A stretch of DNA of 64,000 bases from Streptomyces sp. NBC_01275 (GTDB lineage: Bacteria; Actinomycetota; Actinomycetes; Streptomycetales; Streptomycetaceae), in the NCBI RefSeq assembly GCF_026340655.1, contig NZ_JAPEOZ010000001.1:8680001-8744000 (forward strand), given 5' to 3'. The position numbers and the translations under genes were made by a program. Positions 17,355 to 27,885 of this stretch are shown piece after piece (within the stretch, counting starts at the first letter, position 1; each line of letters starts with the position of its first letter). A model generated the notes under the pieces. That model had not been told where the DNA came from. It did not search any database and was given only the letters and a program-made list of their open reading frames with translations.

Positions 17355-18758
17355 GTGAGAACCGCACCCCTGCCGGCCGCGCCCCCCACCCGGGAGGCGG
17401 CCGACGCGCCCGCCCAGCCGTACGGCTACCGACGTCACGAGGCCGTCGAGCCCGACTGGCGGCGCTTCCCGGCCTGGCGGCACGTCACCGCCGCCGAGTG
17501 GCGCGACCCGCAGTGGCAGCGTGCCCACTGCGTCAAGGGAGTCCGGCAGCTGCGCGAGGTGGCCGGAGCCGGGCTCGACGACGCGTTCTACGACGACCTC
17601 GAGGCCGACCAGCGGCAGTTCGCGACCATGCCGATCCTGCTCACCCCGCAGGTCCTCAACACCATCGCCCCCATGTCAGCCCCCGACACCGCCGCCTGGT
17701 ACGCCGACCCCGTCCGCCGCTACATGCTGCCCGTCGCCAGCGACCGCCACCCCAGGTGGCCCAGTCACCCGCTCGCCTCCCGCGACTCCCTGCACGAGGC
17801 CGAGATGTGGGTGGTCGAGGGGCTCACCCACCGCTATCCGACCAAGGTGCTGGCCGAACTCGTCACCACCTGCCCGCAGTACTGCGGTCACTGCACCCGG
17901 ATGGACCTGGTGGGCACCTCCACCCCGCAGGTCGACAAGTACCGGTTCGTGCTGCGCCCGGTGGACCGTCTCGACCGGATGATCGCCTATCTGCGCGCCA
18001 CTCCCAGCGTGCGCGACGTCGTGGTCTCCGGGGGCGACGTCGCCAACGTGCCCTGGCCGCGGCTGCGTTCGTTCGTGGACCGGCTCCTCGACCTGGACAA
18101 CATCCGGGACATCCGGCTCGCCAGCAAGGGGCTGGTCGGACTGCCCCAGCACTGGCTCGCCCCCGACGTGCTCGACGGCATGGCCGCGCTCGCCGCCAAG
18201 GCGACCGCGCGCGGCGTCGGCCTGGCGATGCACACCCACGCCAACAACGTCCAGCAGATCACCCCGCTGGTCGCCGAGGCCTCCCGCGCGCTGCTGGCCG
18301 CGGGTCTGCGCGACGTACGCAACCAAGGCGTGCTCCTGAACGGCGTCAACCACACTCCCGAGGCCCTGCTCGACCTGTGCTTCGCCCTTCTCGACAGCGC
18401 GCAGATCATGCCGTACTACTTCTACCTCTGCGACATCGTGCCCGGCGCCGAGCACTGGCGGCTGCCGCTGTCCGAGGCCCAGCGCCTCCAGCACGCCATC
18501 ATGGGATACCTCCCCGGCTTCGCCACCCCCCGCCTTGTGTGCGACGTGCCCTATGTCGGCAAGCGCTGGGTGCACCAGGCCGACGCCTACGACCGCGAAC
18601 TGGGCATCTCCGACTGGTCCAAGAACTACCTGACCTCCGTCGAGCAGGACCAGCCCGAGGCGCTGCGCCGCACCCACCACTACTACGACCCGCTGCACAC
18701 CCTGCCCGACGCCGGGCAGGCGCACTGGGCGCGGTGGCAGCCGGAGGGGGCCCGGTGA
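17355..18758 (+). CDS. kamA: L-lysine 2,3-aminomutase (radical SAM)
   Basis: 467 residues. The radical SAM cluster motif is CPQYCGHC at residues 173-180, inside ELVTTCPQYCGHCTRMDLV; the conserved VVSGGDV, LASKGLVG, HTHANNVQQITP and NQGVLLNGVN blocks of lysine 2,3-aminomutase follow. The enzyme uses a [4Fe-4S] cluster, SAM and PLP to turn L-lysine into L-beta-lysine. It starts the lysine cassette: beta-lysine is the substrate of the aminomutase encoded by the next two genes. The GTG at 17355 is chosen because upstream codons belong to the tandem repeat; the protein then begins MRTAPLP. The stop overlaps the next GTG. Confidence 0.9.
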   Translation: MRTAPLPAAPPTREAADAPAQPYGYRRHEAVEPDWRRFPAWRHVTAAEWRDPQWQRAHCVKGVRQLREVAGAGLDDAFYDDLEADQRQFATMPILLTPQVLNTIAPMSAPDTAAWYADPVRRYMLPVASDRHPRWPSHPLASRDSLHEAEMWVVEGLTHRYPTKVLAELVTTCPQYCGHCTRMDLVGTSTPQVDKYRFVLRPVDRLDRMIAYLRATPSVRDVVVSGGDVANVPWPRLRSFVDRLLDLDNIRDIRLASKGLVGLPQHWLAPDVLDGMAALAAKATARGVGLAMHTHANNVQQITPLVAEASRALLAAGLRDVRNQGVLLNGVNHTPEALLDLCFALLDSAQIMPYYFYLCDIVPGAEHWRLPLSEAQRLQHAIMGYLPGFATPRLVCDVPYVGKRWVHQADAYDRELGISDWSKNYLTSVEQDQPEALRRTHHYYDPLHTLPDAGQAHWARWQPEGAR

Positions 18759-21439
18759 ACGGCGGTACGCAGGCGCAGGGTTCACCGCTCGGACTGCATC
18801 GGGTGCTCGCCCCGGCGGGGGTGCTGCCGCAGGCCGCCGACCGGCTCGACCCCGACTCCCCGCTCCGCGAGGACGAACTGCGCATCGACGTGGAGTACCT
18901 CAACCTCGACGCGGCGTCCTACCGGCAGCTCCACGAGGAGCACGGCGGGGACGGGGACGCGATACGGGAAGCGGTGTGCCGGATCGTGCGCGAGCGCGGC
19001 AAGATGCACAACCCGGTCACCGGCTCCGGCGGCATGCTGATCGGCACCGTGGCGGAGGCCGGGCCACGCACGCCGCTCGGCCTCAAGCCCGGCGACCGGG
19101 TGGCCAGCCTGGTCTCCCTCACCCTGACCCCGCTGACACTGACCGACGGGCTGCGCGGCTGGGACGGGCTGGGGGAGCGGGTGCCGGCCCGCGGGCACGC
19201 CGTCCTCTTCGGTCGGTCGGTCGCCGCGGCCCTGCCCGCCGACCTGCCCGACGAGCTGGCCCTCGCGGTCCTGGACGTGTGCGGCGCGCCCTCGCTGACG
19301 GCCCGTACCGTCGCCGAGTACGCCGCCCGGTCCGGCGCCGCGCCCTCGGTGGCCGTCCTGGGCGCGGCCGGCAAGTCGGGCAGCCTGGCACTGGCGGCCG
19401 CCCGCCGCGCGGGTGCCGGACGGCTGGTGGGCGTCGTGCCCGACGGTGTCGAGGCAGCCGCGCTCACCGCGTCCGGCCTGGCCGGCACGGTCCTGCGGGC
19501 CGACGCCCGCGACGCGGTCGCGCTGAGCGACCGGCTCGCCGAGTCCGGCGGTCCCGTCGACATCACCGTGGTCTGCACCGACGTACCCGGTTGCGAGCAC
19601 GCGGCGGTGCTGGCGACGCGCGACGGCGGCACCGTCGTCTTCTTCTCGATGGCCACCTCGTTTCCCGCGGCCGCGCTCGGCGCCGAAGGGCTGCGCGCCG
19701 ACGTCACGATGCTGATCGGCAACGGCTATCAGCCCGGCCACGCCGAGCAGGCACTGGATCTGGTGCGCACCGAGCCGGGAGTACGGGACCTGTTCGCCCG
19801 CAGACTGGCCCCGCGATGCTCCGACACCGCCGTCTCCCGGCCTCCGGCCACAGTGGCCGGAAAGCTCGGCCTCGACCCCCACCTGGTGCGCCGAGCACGG
19901 GAGTTGGCCGTGCGGGCCGGGCGCCCGGTGGTGGACATGGCCCGGTCCCACACCACTGTGGCCGTCGAGCGGGCCGCGCTGCGGCTGGCCGGGCTGTCCG
20001 GTGCCGACGCCGAGGGCATTCCCTGGGTCAACCGGCTGGTGGACGCGGTGCGTGACCAGGTCGGTCTGGAGCACGGGGTCGCCCTGCCGGTCTGGCACGC
20101 GCTGCGCACCGGCACGAGCCGCGACCTCACCGAACTCGCCGCCCGCGCCACCGCCCGGGACGTGTCCTTCCGGCTGCCCGAGGGCGCCGCCGCCGAGCAC
20201 GCCGTACGCGACGCCCGCCGGGCCATGGCCGGAGGGCTCGCGGTCATCGACGGCCGCCGCCGGGAACGCGAGCGCCTGATCCGTCGGTGGGGCGAGCCCG
20301 GTGGACCGCTCGTCTACCTGATCGTGGCCACCGGCGACATCCACGAGGACGTCCGCCAGGCCGTGGCGGCGGCCCGCGGCGGTGCCGACGTCATCGCGGT
20401 CATCCGCTCCACCGGCCAGTCGCTGCTCGACTACGTGCCCCACGGCGCGACCCGCGAGGGCTATGCCGGCACCTACGCCACCCAGGAGAACTTCCGCCTG
20501 ATGCGCGCCGCCCTCGACGAGGTGTCGGCCCAGCTCGGCCGCTACGTACGCCTGACCAACTACGCGTCGGGACTGTGCATGCCGGAGATCGCCGTACTGG
20601 CGGGCCTGGAACGGCTCGACATGATGCTCAACGACTCGATGTACGGCATCCTCTTCCGCGACATCAACCCGGTCCGCACCTTCGTCGACCAGCGGTTCTC
20701 CCGGCAGCTGCACGCCCGCGCCGGCATCGTGATCAACACGGGCGAGGACAACTACCTCACCACCGCCGACGCGCTGCAGGCGGCCCACACGGTGACCGCC
20801 AGCCAGCTCCTGAACGAGTACTTCGGCAAGGAGGCCGGACTCACCGACGCCCAACTCGGCCTGGGGCATGCCTTCGAGATCGACCCGGACCTGCCCGACT
20901 CGTTCCGCATGGAGCTCGCCCACGCCCTGCTCGCCCGCGAACTGTTTCCCGACGCCCCTCTCAAGTGGATGCCGCCGACCCGCCATATGACCGGCGACGT
21001 CTTCCGCGGCTATCTGCTCAACGGGTTCTTCAACCTGGCCGGGGCGCTGACCAGGCAGAACATCCTGCTCGTCGGCATGATGACCGAGGCCGTCGTCACC
21101 CCCTTCCTCTCCGACCGCGACCTGGCGCTGCAGAACGTCCGGTACGTGATGGACGCCGCCGGCGCCCTGGAGGAGGACTTCCGGCCCGCCCCCGGCGGTG
21201 TCATCGCCCAGCGCGCGGACGCGGTGCTGCGAGAGGCCGTCGACCTGCTGGAGCGGCTCTGCGACCGCGGCCTGCTGGACGCCATCGCCGCGGGCACCTT
21301 CGGCGGCATGCGCCGTCCCGTCGCCGGCGGCCGGGGCCGGGACGGGGTGGCCGAACGCGCCCCCGGCTACCGCAATCCCGCCATCGAAATGCTGGACGGG
21401 TCCCCGGACCCCGACCCAGACGGAGAGGACCAGCGATGA
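18755..21439 (+). CDS. kdd-kamD: Fusion: 3,5-diaminohexanoate dehydrogenase + lysine 5,6-aminomutase alpha subunit
   Basis: 894 residues, one uninterrupted frame. Residues 1 to about 350 are an L-erythro-3,5-diaminohexanoate dehydrogenase (NPVTGSGGMLIGTV near the start, a nucleotide-binding SVAVLGAAGKSGSLALAAAR near 205). Residues about 365-894 are the alpha subunit of beta-lysine/D-lysine 5,6-aminomutase (KLGLDPHLVRRARELAVRAG, YLIVATGDIHEDVRQAV, YATQENFRLMRAALDE, TNYASGLCMPEIA, NTGEDNYLTT). In lysine-fermenting bacteria these are separate proteins of about 350 and 520 residues. The fusion couples the amino shift at C5/C6 to oxidation of the C3 amine, giving 5-amino-3-oxohexanoate. It needs kamE, whose ATG lies in this gene's stop. 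Confidence 0.88.
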   Translation: MNGGTQAQGSPLGLHRVLAPAGVLPQAADRLDPDSPLREDELRIDVEYLNLDAASYRQLHEEHGGDGDAIREAVCRIVRERGKMHNPVTGSGGMLIGTVAEAGPRTPLGLKPGDRVASLVSLTLTPLTLTDGLRGWDGLGERVPARGHAVLFGRSVAAALPADLPDELALAVLDVCGAPSLTARTVAEYAARSGAAPSVAVLGAAGKSGSLALAAARRAGAGRLVGVVPDGVEAAALTASGLAGTVLRADARDAVALSDRLAESGGPVDITVVCTDVPGCEHAAVLATRDGGTVVFFSMATSFPAAALGAEGLRADVTMLIGNGYQPGHAEQALDLVRTEPGVRDLFARRLAPRCSDTAVSRPPATVAGKLGLDPHLVRRARELAVRAGRPVVDMARSHTTVAVERAALRLAGLSGADAEGIPWVNRLVDAVRDQVGLEHGVALPVWHALRTGTSRDLTELAARATARDVSFRLPEGAAAEHAVRDARRAMAGGLAVIDGRRRERERLIRRWGEPGGPLVYLIVATGDIHEDVRQAVAAARGGADVIAVIRSTGQSLLDYVPHGATREGYAGTYATQENFRLMRAALDEVSAQLGRYVRLTNYASGLCMPEIAVLAGLERLDMMLNDSMYGILFRDINPVRTFVDQRFSRQLHARAGIVINTGEDNYLTTADALQAAHTVTASQLLNEYFGKEAGLTDAQLGLGHAFEIDPDLPDSFRMELAHALLARELFPDAPLKWMPPTRHMTGDVFRGYLLNGFFNLAGALTRQNILLVGMMTEAVVTPFLSDRDLALQNVRYVMDAAGALEEDFRPAPGGVIAQRADAVLREAVDLLERLCDRGLLDAIAAGTFGGMRRPVAGGRGRDGVAERAPGYRNPAIEMLDGSPDPDPDGEDQR

Positions 21440-22214
21440 ACACCCCCGCAGGGCCGCCGCCCGCGGTCCGCCCCTACGGGGACACCACCGACGACGGCAT
21501 GGTGCAGCTGTCGTTCACCCTCCCCCTGCCGCACGCTCCCCTCGCCGAGGCCGCGGCCCTCCAACTGGCGCGCACCATGGGCATCGATCGCCCCCTGCTG
21601 GTCCATGCCCGGCCGGTGGGCACCGAGTTCAGCTTCTTCGTCGTCTACGGCGCGGTCGTGCACCGGGTGGAACTGGACACGGTCGACGTCGTGGAACGGG
21701 AGTACCCGCTGCTGTCGGCCCAGGAGGTCGACGAGACCGTCCACCAGGGCCTGGGCCGGGAGCTGGTCGTGGTCGGGGCGTGCATCGGAACGGACGCCCA
21801 CACCGTCGGCATCGACGCCATTCTCAACATCAAGGGCTTCGCCGGGCAGAAGGGCCTCGAGTACTACCACTCGATGCGCGTGGTCAATCTCGGCGCCCAG
21901 GTCGCGGTGGCCGACCTGGTGCACCGGGCGGTGAGTGAGCGCGCCGACGCCGTCCTGGTCTCCCAGGCCGTCACCCAGCGCGACGCGCACCTGGCCAACG
22001 TGCGCGAACTCAGCGCCGAACTGGACGCGGCGTACGCCGGGCGCCGCCGGCCCCTGCTCGTGGTGGGCGGACCGCGTTTCGACCCGGCCATGGCCGCCGA
22101 ACTGGGCGCCGACCGGGTCTTCGGACGGGGCACCACCCCCGACGACGTCGCCAGCTACCTCGCCCACGCCCTGACCCGCGAGCGGGCCGCCGCGATGGAC
22201 GACAGGAGCGCCGT

Positions 22215-22218
<4 letters not shown>
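21436..22218 (+). CDS. kamE: Lysine 5,6-aminomutase beta subunit (B12- and PLP-binding)
   Basis: 260 residues. The adenosylcobalamin motif is DAHTVG at residues 120-125 (D120, H122, G125), and the PLP-anchoring lysine expected from the Clostridium enzyme corresponds to K133 in ILNIKGFAG. LGAQVAVADLV and VLVSQAVTQRD complete the Rossmann-type B12 domain. With the KamD half of the preceding fusion it forms the radical aminomutase that moves the terminal amine of beta-lysine from C6 to C5. It is joined by ATGA overlaps to both neighbours, so the aminomutase and the stand-alone adenylation gene are translationally coupled. Confidence 0.9.
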
Positions 22219-23858
<1,640 letters not shown>

Positions 23859-24967
23859 ATTCATCGGGATGATCGGGACCAAGGACTCCGAGGGCGGCCC
23901 CCACGGGCCGGCCGTCGACCCCGAGTTCACGCGGCGCTTCGCGCGCGTGCACGAGGAGGCCGGGTTCGACCGCGTCCTGATCGGCCACAGCTCCAGCTCG
24001 CCCGACGGCGCCCAGGTCGCCGCGTACGTGGCCGCGCACACCGAGCGCCTCGGGCTGCTGCTGGCCCACCGGCCGGGCGTCCTCGCCCCCACCGTGGCCG
24101 CGCGGTCCTTCGCCACCCTCGACCACTTCAGCGGCGGGCGACTCGCGGTCCACGTCATATCCGGCGGGAACGACGCCGAGCAGCGTCGCGACGGCGACTA
24201 CCTGGAGAAGGACGACCGCTACGCGCGCACCGACGAGTTCCTGGAGGTGGTGAGACGGGCGTGGACCGAACCTGAGGGCTTCGACCACGAGGGCCGCTTC
24301 TACCGGTTCGAGGACTTCCGCTCCGAGGTGCGGCCGCTGCAACACCCGGCAGTCCCCGTGTACTTCGGAGGGTCCTCGCCCGCCGCCCACCGGGTGGGCG
24401 GCAAGCACGCGGACGTGTTCGCGCTGTGGGGCGAGCCCCTGGCCGAGACCGCCGAGCAGATCGCGGCCGTGCGGGCCGCGGCGCGTACGGCCGGACGCAC
24501 GGTGCCGCCCAGGATCAGCGTGTCGTTCCGGCCGGTGCTGGGCCGTACCGAGGAGGAGGCGTGGGAGCGGGCGCACGGCGTCCTCGACGCGATCCGCCGG
24601 CGCGGCACGGCGGGTTCCTTCTTCGACCGCAGTCGGCCGCCGCTGCCGCTCGGGCCGTCGGCGCGTCCCGAGAACGTCGGCTCCCAGCGGCTGCTGGCCG
24701 CCGCGGCGAAGGGCGAGCGGCACGACCGGGCCCTGTGGACCGCGCCCGCGGCGGCCACCGGGGCGGCGGGCAACTCCACGGCGCTGGTGGGGACTGCCGA
24801 GACGGTGGCACAGGCCCTGCTGGACTACATGGACATCGGCGTGACGACCTTCCTGCTGCGCGGGTACGAACCACTGCGCGACGCCGAGGAGTTCGGCCGG
24901 ACGCTGCTGCCGCTGGTGCGCCAGGAGGCGGAGCGGCGCGAGCGGGCGACGGTGGCTGCCGGCTGAG

Positions 24968-25033
24968 GGCGTGCCGCGCCGGGTCGTGCACACGGCGACG
25001 GCGACGGGGCGTGCCGCGCCGGGTCGCGCACAC
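24968..25033. repeat. 26-bp direct repeat, two copies
   Basis: Two copies of a 26-base sequence beginning GGCGTGCCGCGCCGGGTCG lie at 24968-24993 and 25008-25033, differing at one base and separated by 14 bases. They fill the space between the monooxygenase stop and the terminator hairpin. No gene covers them. Confidence 0.8.
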
Positions 25034-25035
25034 TA

Positions 25036-25086
25036 CGACGGCGGAGGGCGCTGGTGGGTATCACCCACCGGCGCCCTCCGCCGTCG
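25036..25086. terminator. Bidirectional terminator hairpin
   Basis: A 24-bp stem (25036-25059 with 25063-25086) closed by a three-base ATC loop, with a single G-T pair in the stem. It lies between the plus-strand monooxygenase stop (24966) and the minus-strand LuxR stop (25098), so it can end both transcripts. It lacks a T run, which is normal for Streptomyces terminators. Confidence 0.85.
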
Positions 25087-25097
25087 AGGGGAGGAAC

Positions 25098-25424
25098 TCA
25101 CGCCTGTGCCAGGCCGAGGCCGAGGTCGTGGCGCCGGGAGACCTGAAGTGCCAGCACCATGAGATGCGCTCGGTTGCTGACTCCCGCCTTTCCCCGGATT
25201 CTGCGCAGGTAGGTGTCCACGGTATGCGGACTGAGATTCATTCTGCGCGCGATGGAGGAATAGGTGTGGCCCTCGGCGAGATAGCCGAGCACTTCGAGCT
25301 CACGGTCGCTGAGTTGATTCAGTATTTCGCCGGTGAACGGACTCACAGGTGTGCCTTTCTTGGTGAACGCGAGGGCCTCGCGGCCGGCCTTCGCCGGGCC
25401 GACGGACAGGACTTCCGGGCGCAC
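25098..25424 (-). CDS. Small LuxR-type DNA-binding protein
   Basis: Up to 108 residues, almost only a LuxR C-terminal helix-turn-helix: LSDRELEVLGYLAEGHTYSS, IARRMNLSPHTVDTYLRRIR, GKAGVSNRAHLMVLAL. There is no receiver or ligand domain. A GTG at 25346 with AAAGG upstream is an attractive alternative start and would give 82 residues beginning VSPFTGEI. It is transcribed away from the larger regulator at 26041 and faces the left operon across the terminator. It probably acts as a cluster activator; a partner signal domain, if needed, must come from elsewhere. Confidence 0.8.
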   Translation of the reverse strand: MRPEVLSVGPAKAGREALAFTKKGTPVSPFTGEILNQLSDRELEVLGYLAEGHTYSSIARRMNLSPHTVDTYLRRIRGKAGVSNRAHLMVLALQVSRRHDLGLGLAQA

Positions 25425-25643
25425 CTCGCGAGCCGCCGAGCCGATCGCCGGTGACGCGGGTTAAGGTGCGCCCGTGGCCGGGGGACGACACAGTGGGGGT
25501 GTGCAAGCCGAGTGGTGACCGTCTGCCCGATCCGGGGGCGGCGTTCTGACCTGGGGCCATGTTCGGTTCCGGAAACGCCGTTCCCGTCATGGCTTCAGCC
25601 GTCACGCCGTTCCCCGGGCTCGTCGGGCCGCGTGCGGACCGGT

Positions 25644-25889
25644 TCAGCTGCCCGAGCTGCCCCAGCCGCTGTCGTCCGAGACGATGGTGCCGGCGGGCTC
25701 GGTCACCACGTCGTTGATGACGCGACCACCCCACCCGCTGTCCCCGTCCGTCCCGCTGCCGTCGGCGAGCACGGAATGCGCGGCCGTTCCGGGCGCGGGC
25801 GCCGAGACGATGTGGGTCGCTCCCATAAACGCGCCGAATGCGATGCACGCGACGGCGGAGGCTGCGGCGGCGGCACGGAAGAATTTCAT
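25644..25889 (-). CDS. Small secreted peptide with DSGWG repeats
   Basis: 81 residues with a signal peptide (MKFFRAAAAASAVACIAFGA, likely cut after the HIVSA region) and a mature part of about 50 residues rich in Asp, Gly, Ser and containing DSGWGG and DDSGWGSSGS near its end. ATG at 25889 with AGGAG eight bases upstream. No known family comes to mind. It sits between two regulators, is transcribed in the same direction as the small LuxR gene 220 bases downstream, and could be an extracellular signal or a surface peptide. Codon use is that of a real gene. Confidence 0.65.
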   Translation of the reverse strand: MKFFRAAAAASAVACIAFGAFMGATHIVSAPAPGTAAHSVLADGSGTDGDSGWGGRVINDVVTEPAGTIVSDDSGWGSSGS

Positions 25890-26040
25890 GTGGGGCGCTC
25901 CTGGTTCTGACTATCGAGCGGAACTGATAGTTCCGTGTATTCGATCTCCGGTGCCTCAAGACTTCCGTGCCGACGGCGGTCATGGCCAGCGACCAGGGTG
26001 CTCACCAAGCTGCCCCGCAGCAAAACAACCAGGGGACGTA

Positions 26041-27075
26041 ATGGTTATATCCGATCAGAATCAGGCAATCGATCCGCCCGCGAGACCCAGTGACCGCGAA
26101 GTCGCCCTGTACCGATGGGTGGCGGCCTACGAACGAATGGACCCGGATCGCGCGGCCCGGGAACTGGGCCTCACACGGGAGGAGGTGGAAGCCGCCGTCG
26201 TCTCGCTGACCGAACTGGGCCTCCTCAAACCCGACTTAGACGACCCGGCGCGGCTGCGCCCGGTCGACCCGGACCTCGTGGCCGCCGTGGTGACCATCTC
26301 CTTGGAGGCGGCGATCCGCAGTCAGCAGGCCGAACTGCACCGCATCCGCGACCAGTTCGCCGATCTGCGCGGCCACTACCGGGACAGCCTCAGCCGGGAG
26401 TCCGTCGACCTCGAGGTGATCCCCGGAGTGGAGGAGGTGCGGGCCGCCCTCAACCGGGCCGCCGAGGAGTGCACCGAGGAGATGCTCACCAGCCAGCCAG
26501 GCGGGAACCGCGTGCCGGAAGTCCTCCAGGAGGCCCTGGCCCGCGACACCGCGATGCTGTCGCGCGGGGTGCGGATGCGCACGCTCTACCACCACACGGC
26601 ACGCTTCAACGGGCCCAGCCAGTCCTATGTCGCCACCGTGTCCGCCCTCGGCGCCGAGTACCGCACCGCGCACGAGCTGTTCGGCCGACTGATCGTCTTC
26701 GACCGCAAGGTGGCCTTCGTCCCCGAACGCGGCGGCACCTGGGGTGCGGTGGTGATCCGGGAGCCCTCGGTCGTCCACTACCTGTGCGAGGTGTTCGAGC
26801 AGGCGTGGACGCAGGCCGCGCCGTTCTCCGACGCCGCCGCCGACGGCCTGGAACTGGTCGCCAAGGACATCCACCGGACGATAGTGCGGCTGCTTGCGGC
26901 CGGCCTGAAGGACGAGAGCATCGCGCGCCGGATCGGCATGTCCCTGCGCACCGCCAGGAAACACGTCGCCGACATCATGGAGACGCTCGGAGCCGAGAGC
27001 CGCTTCCAGGCCGGGGTCCTCGCGGCGCAGCAAGGACTCCTCGACGAAGCCCCGGAGGCCGAACCCGGCGACTGA
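26041..27075 (+). CDS. LuxR-family regulator with TrmB-like N-terminus
   Basis: 344 residues. The N-terminal 60 residues form a winged-helix-like block (DPDRAARELGLTREEVEAAV), the middle is a coiled or sensor-like region (VTISLEAAIRSQQAELHRIR through VSALGAEYRTAHELFGRLIV), and the C-terminus is a LuxR helix-turn-helix (RLLAAGLKDESIARRIGMSL followed by RTARKHVADIM). This build is common for cluster-associated regulators in Streptomyces. ATG at 26041 follows AGGGGACGTA. It diverges from the secreted peptide gene, so the 25890-26040 gap should contain two divergent promoters. I propose it controls the two biosynthetic operons that flank it. Confidence 0.85.
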   Translation: MVISDQNQAIDPPARPSDREVALYRWVAAYERMDPDRAARELGLTREEVEAAVVSLTELGLLKPDLDDPARLRPVDPDLVAAVVTISLEAAIRSQQAELHRIRDQFADLRGHYRDSLSRESVDLEVIPGVEEVRAALNRAAEECTEEMLTSQPGGNRVPEVLQEALARDTAMLSRGVRMRTLYHHTARFNGPSQSYVATVSALGAEYRTAHELFGRLIVFDRKVAFVPERGGTWGAVVIREPSVVHYLCEVFEQAWTQAAPFSDAAADGLELVAKDIHRTIVRLLAAGLKDESIARRIGMSLRTARKHVADIMETLGAESRFQAGVLAAQQGLLDEAPEAEPGD

Positions 27076-27360
27076 CCCGAGGGCACGCTTCGGTCCGCCC
27101 AGGGGCAACGCAGTGGCGACGGGCCACGACCTGTTCGGTACCGTGATCCCGGGACTGCCGCAACCCCCGCCGTGTGCAGCAGAGTTCCTGCAAACCGCGG
27201 GCACGGGTCGACGCTTCGGGCGCCGCTCGTCCCTGCGGTCATGTGGCGGAAGAACAGGAGACCTGCCCTTCCCGGGATGTCCCGTGCACCACGGACGGGC
27301 CGTCCGTGCGTGCACCACGGCACCGGGACGTTGCAGGTGCGATGCGGAGCGGAGCGGGAC

Positions 27361-27885
27361 GTGGATTACGAAGGAGACTGGGGGAAGGGCGCATCCGGCC
27401 TGGAGCTCTTCGTCAGGGATCTGGCCCTGTGCCTGTCGGTCCACCGGGACAGGGGGCCGGCCCTGGTGTGGCCGGACGGCGTCGACGCCGTGCTGTCGGG
27501 GGACGGCGGCATACGGCGCGGGCGCGCGGACCCGGGACCGGAGCCGGACGGCGTGGTCGCCGGGACGGCGGAGCTGACCTCCGGGCTCGGTGAGCTGCTG
27601 GGCTGCCAGGTCGGGAGCTCGTATCTCAGCCTGCCCACCGGCGCGCAGAGCACCGGCAACACCGCGGCGACCGACCTCGTGCTCCTGCCCGTGCGCGGAA
27701 GCTGCGGCGGCCGGGTGGAACCCTCGCCGCCCGGACAGGCCCGCGCCGTACTGGACCGAGCCCTGGAACTGCGGCTGAGGGTGGGTGAAGCGCTCTACGT
27801 GCCGAGCGGTTTCGGCTACGCGCTCAACGGGGCGCATTCGCCGTGCACGCTGCTCGTCCTCGCGCTGCACCCGTCGGCCTGGTGA
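27361..27885 (+). CDS. Hypothetical cupin-like protein
   Basis: 174 residues if the GTG at 27361 (preceded by GGAGCGGGAC) is the start; the frame is open further upstream to 27172 but that part has no gene-like composition. The C-terminal segment LRLRVGEALYVPSGFGYAL and SPCTLLVLALHPSAW look like the closing strands of a JmjC/cupin barrel; the metal ligands are not obvious. Its last 62 bases overlap the 3' end of the convergent thioesterase gene, an unusually long overlap. Function unknown; position suggests a role in the cluster. Confidence 0.5.
   Translation: MDYEGDWGKGASGLELFVRDLALCLSVHRDRGPALVWPDGVDAVLSGDGGIRRGRADPGPEPDGVVAGTAELTSGLGELLGCQVGSSYLSLPTGAQSTGNTAATDLVLLPVRGSCGGRVEPSPPGQARAVLDRALELRLRVGEALYVPSGFGYALNGAHSPCTLLVLALHPSAW

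Noticed and set aside
27172..27360. Upstream extension of the cupin-like gene to 27172
   Set aside because: The added residues are Arg/Pro/Cys-rich noise without a good ribosome site; GTG 27361 is preferred.
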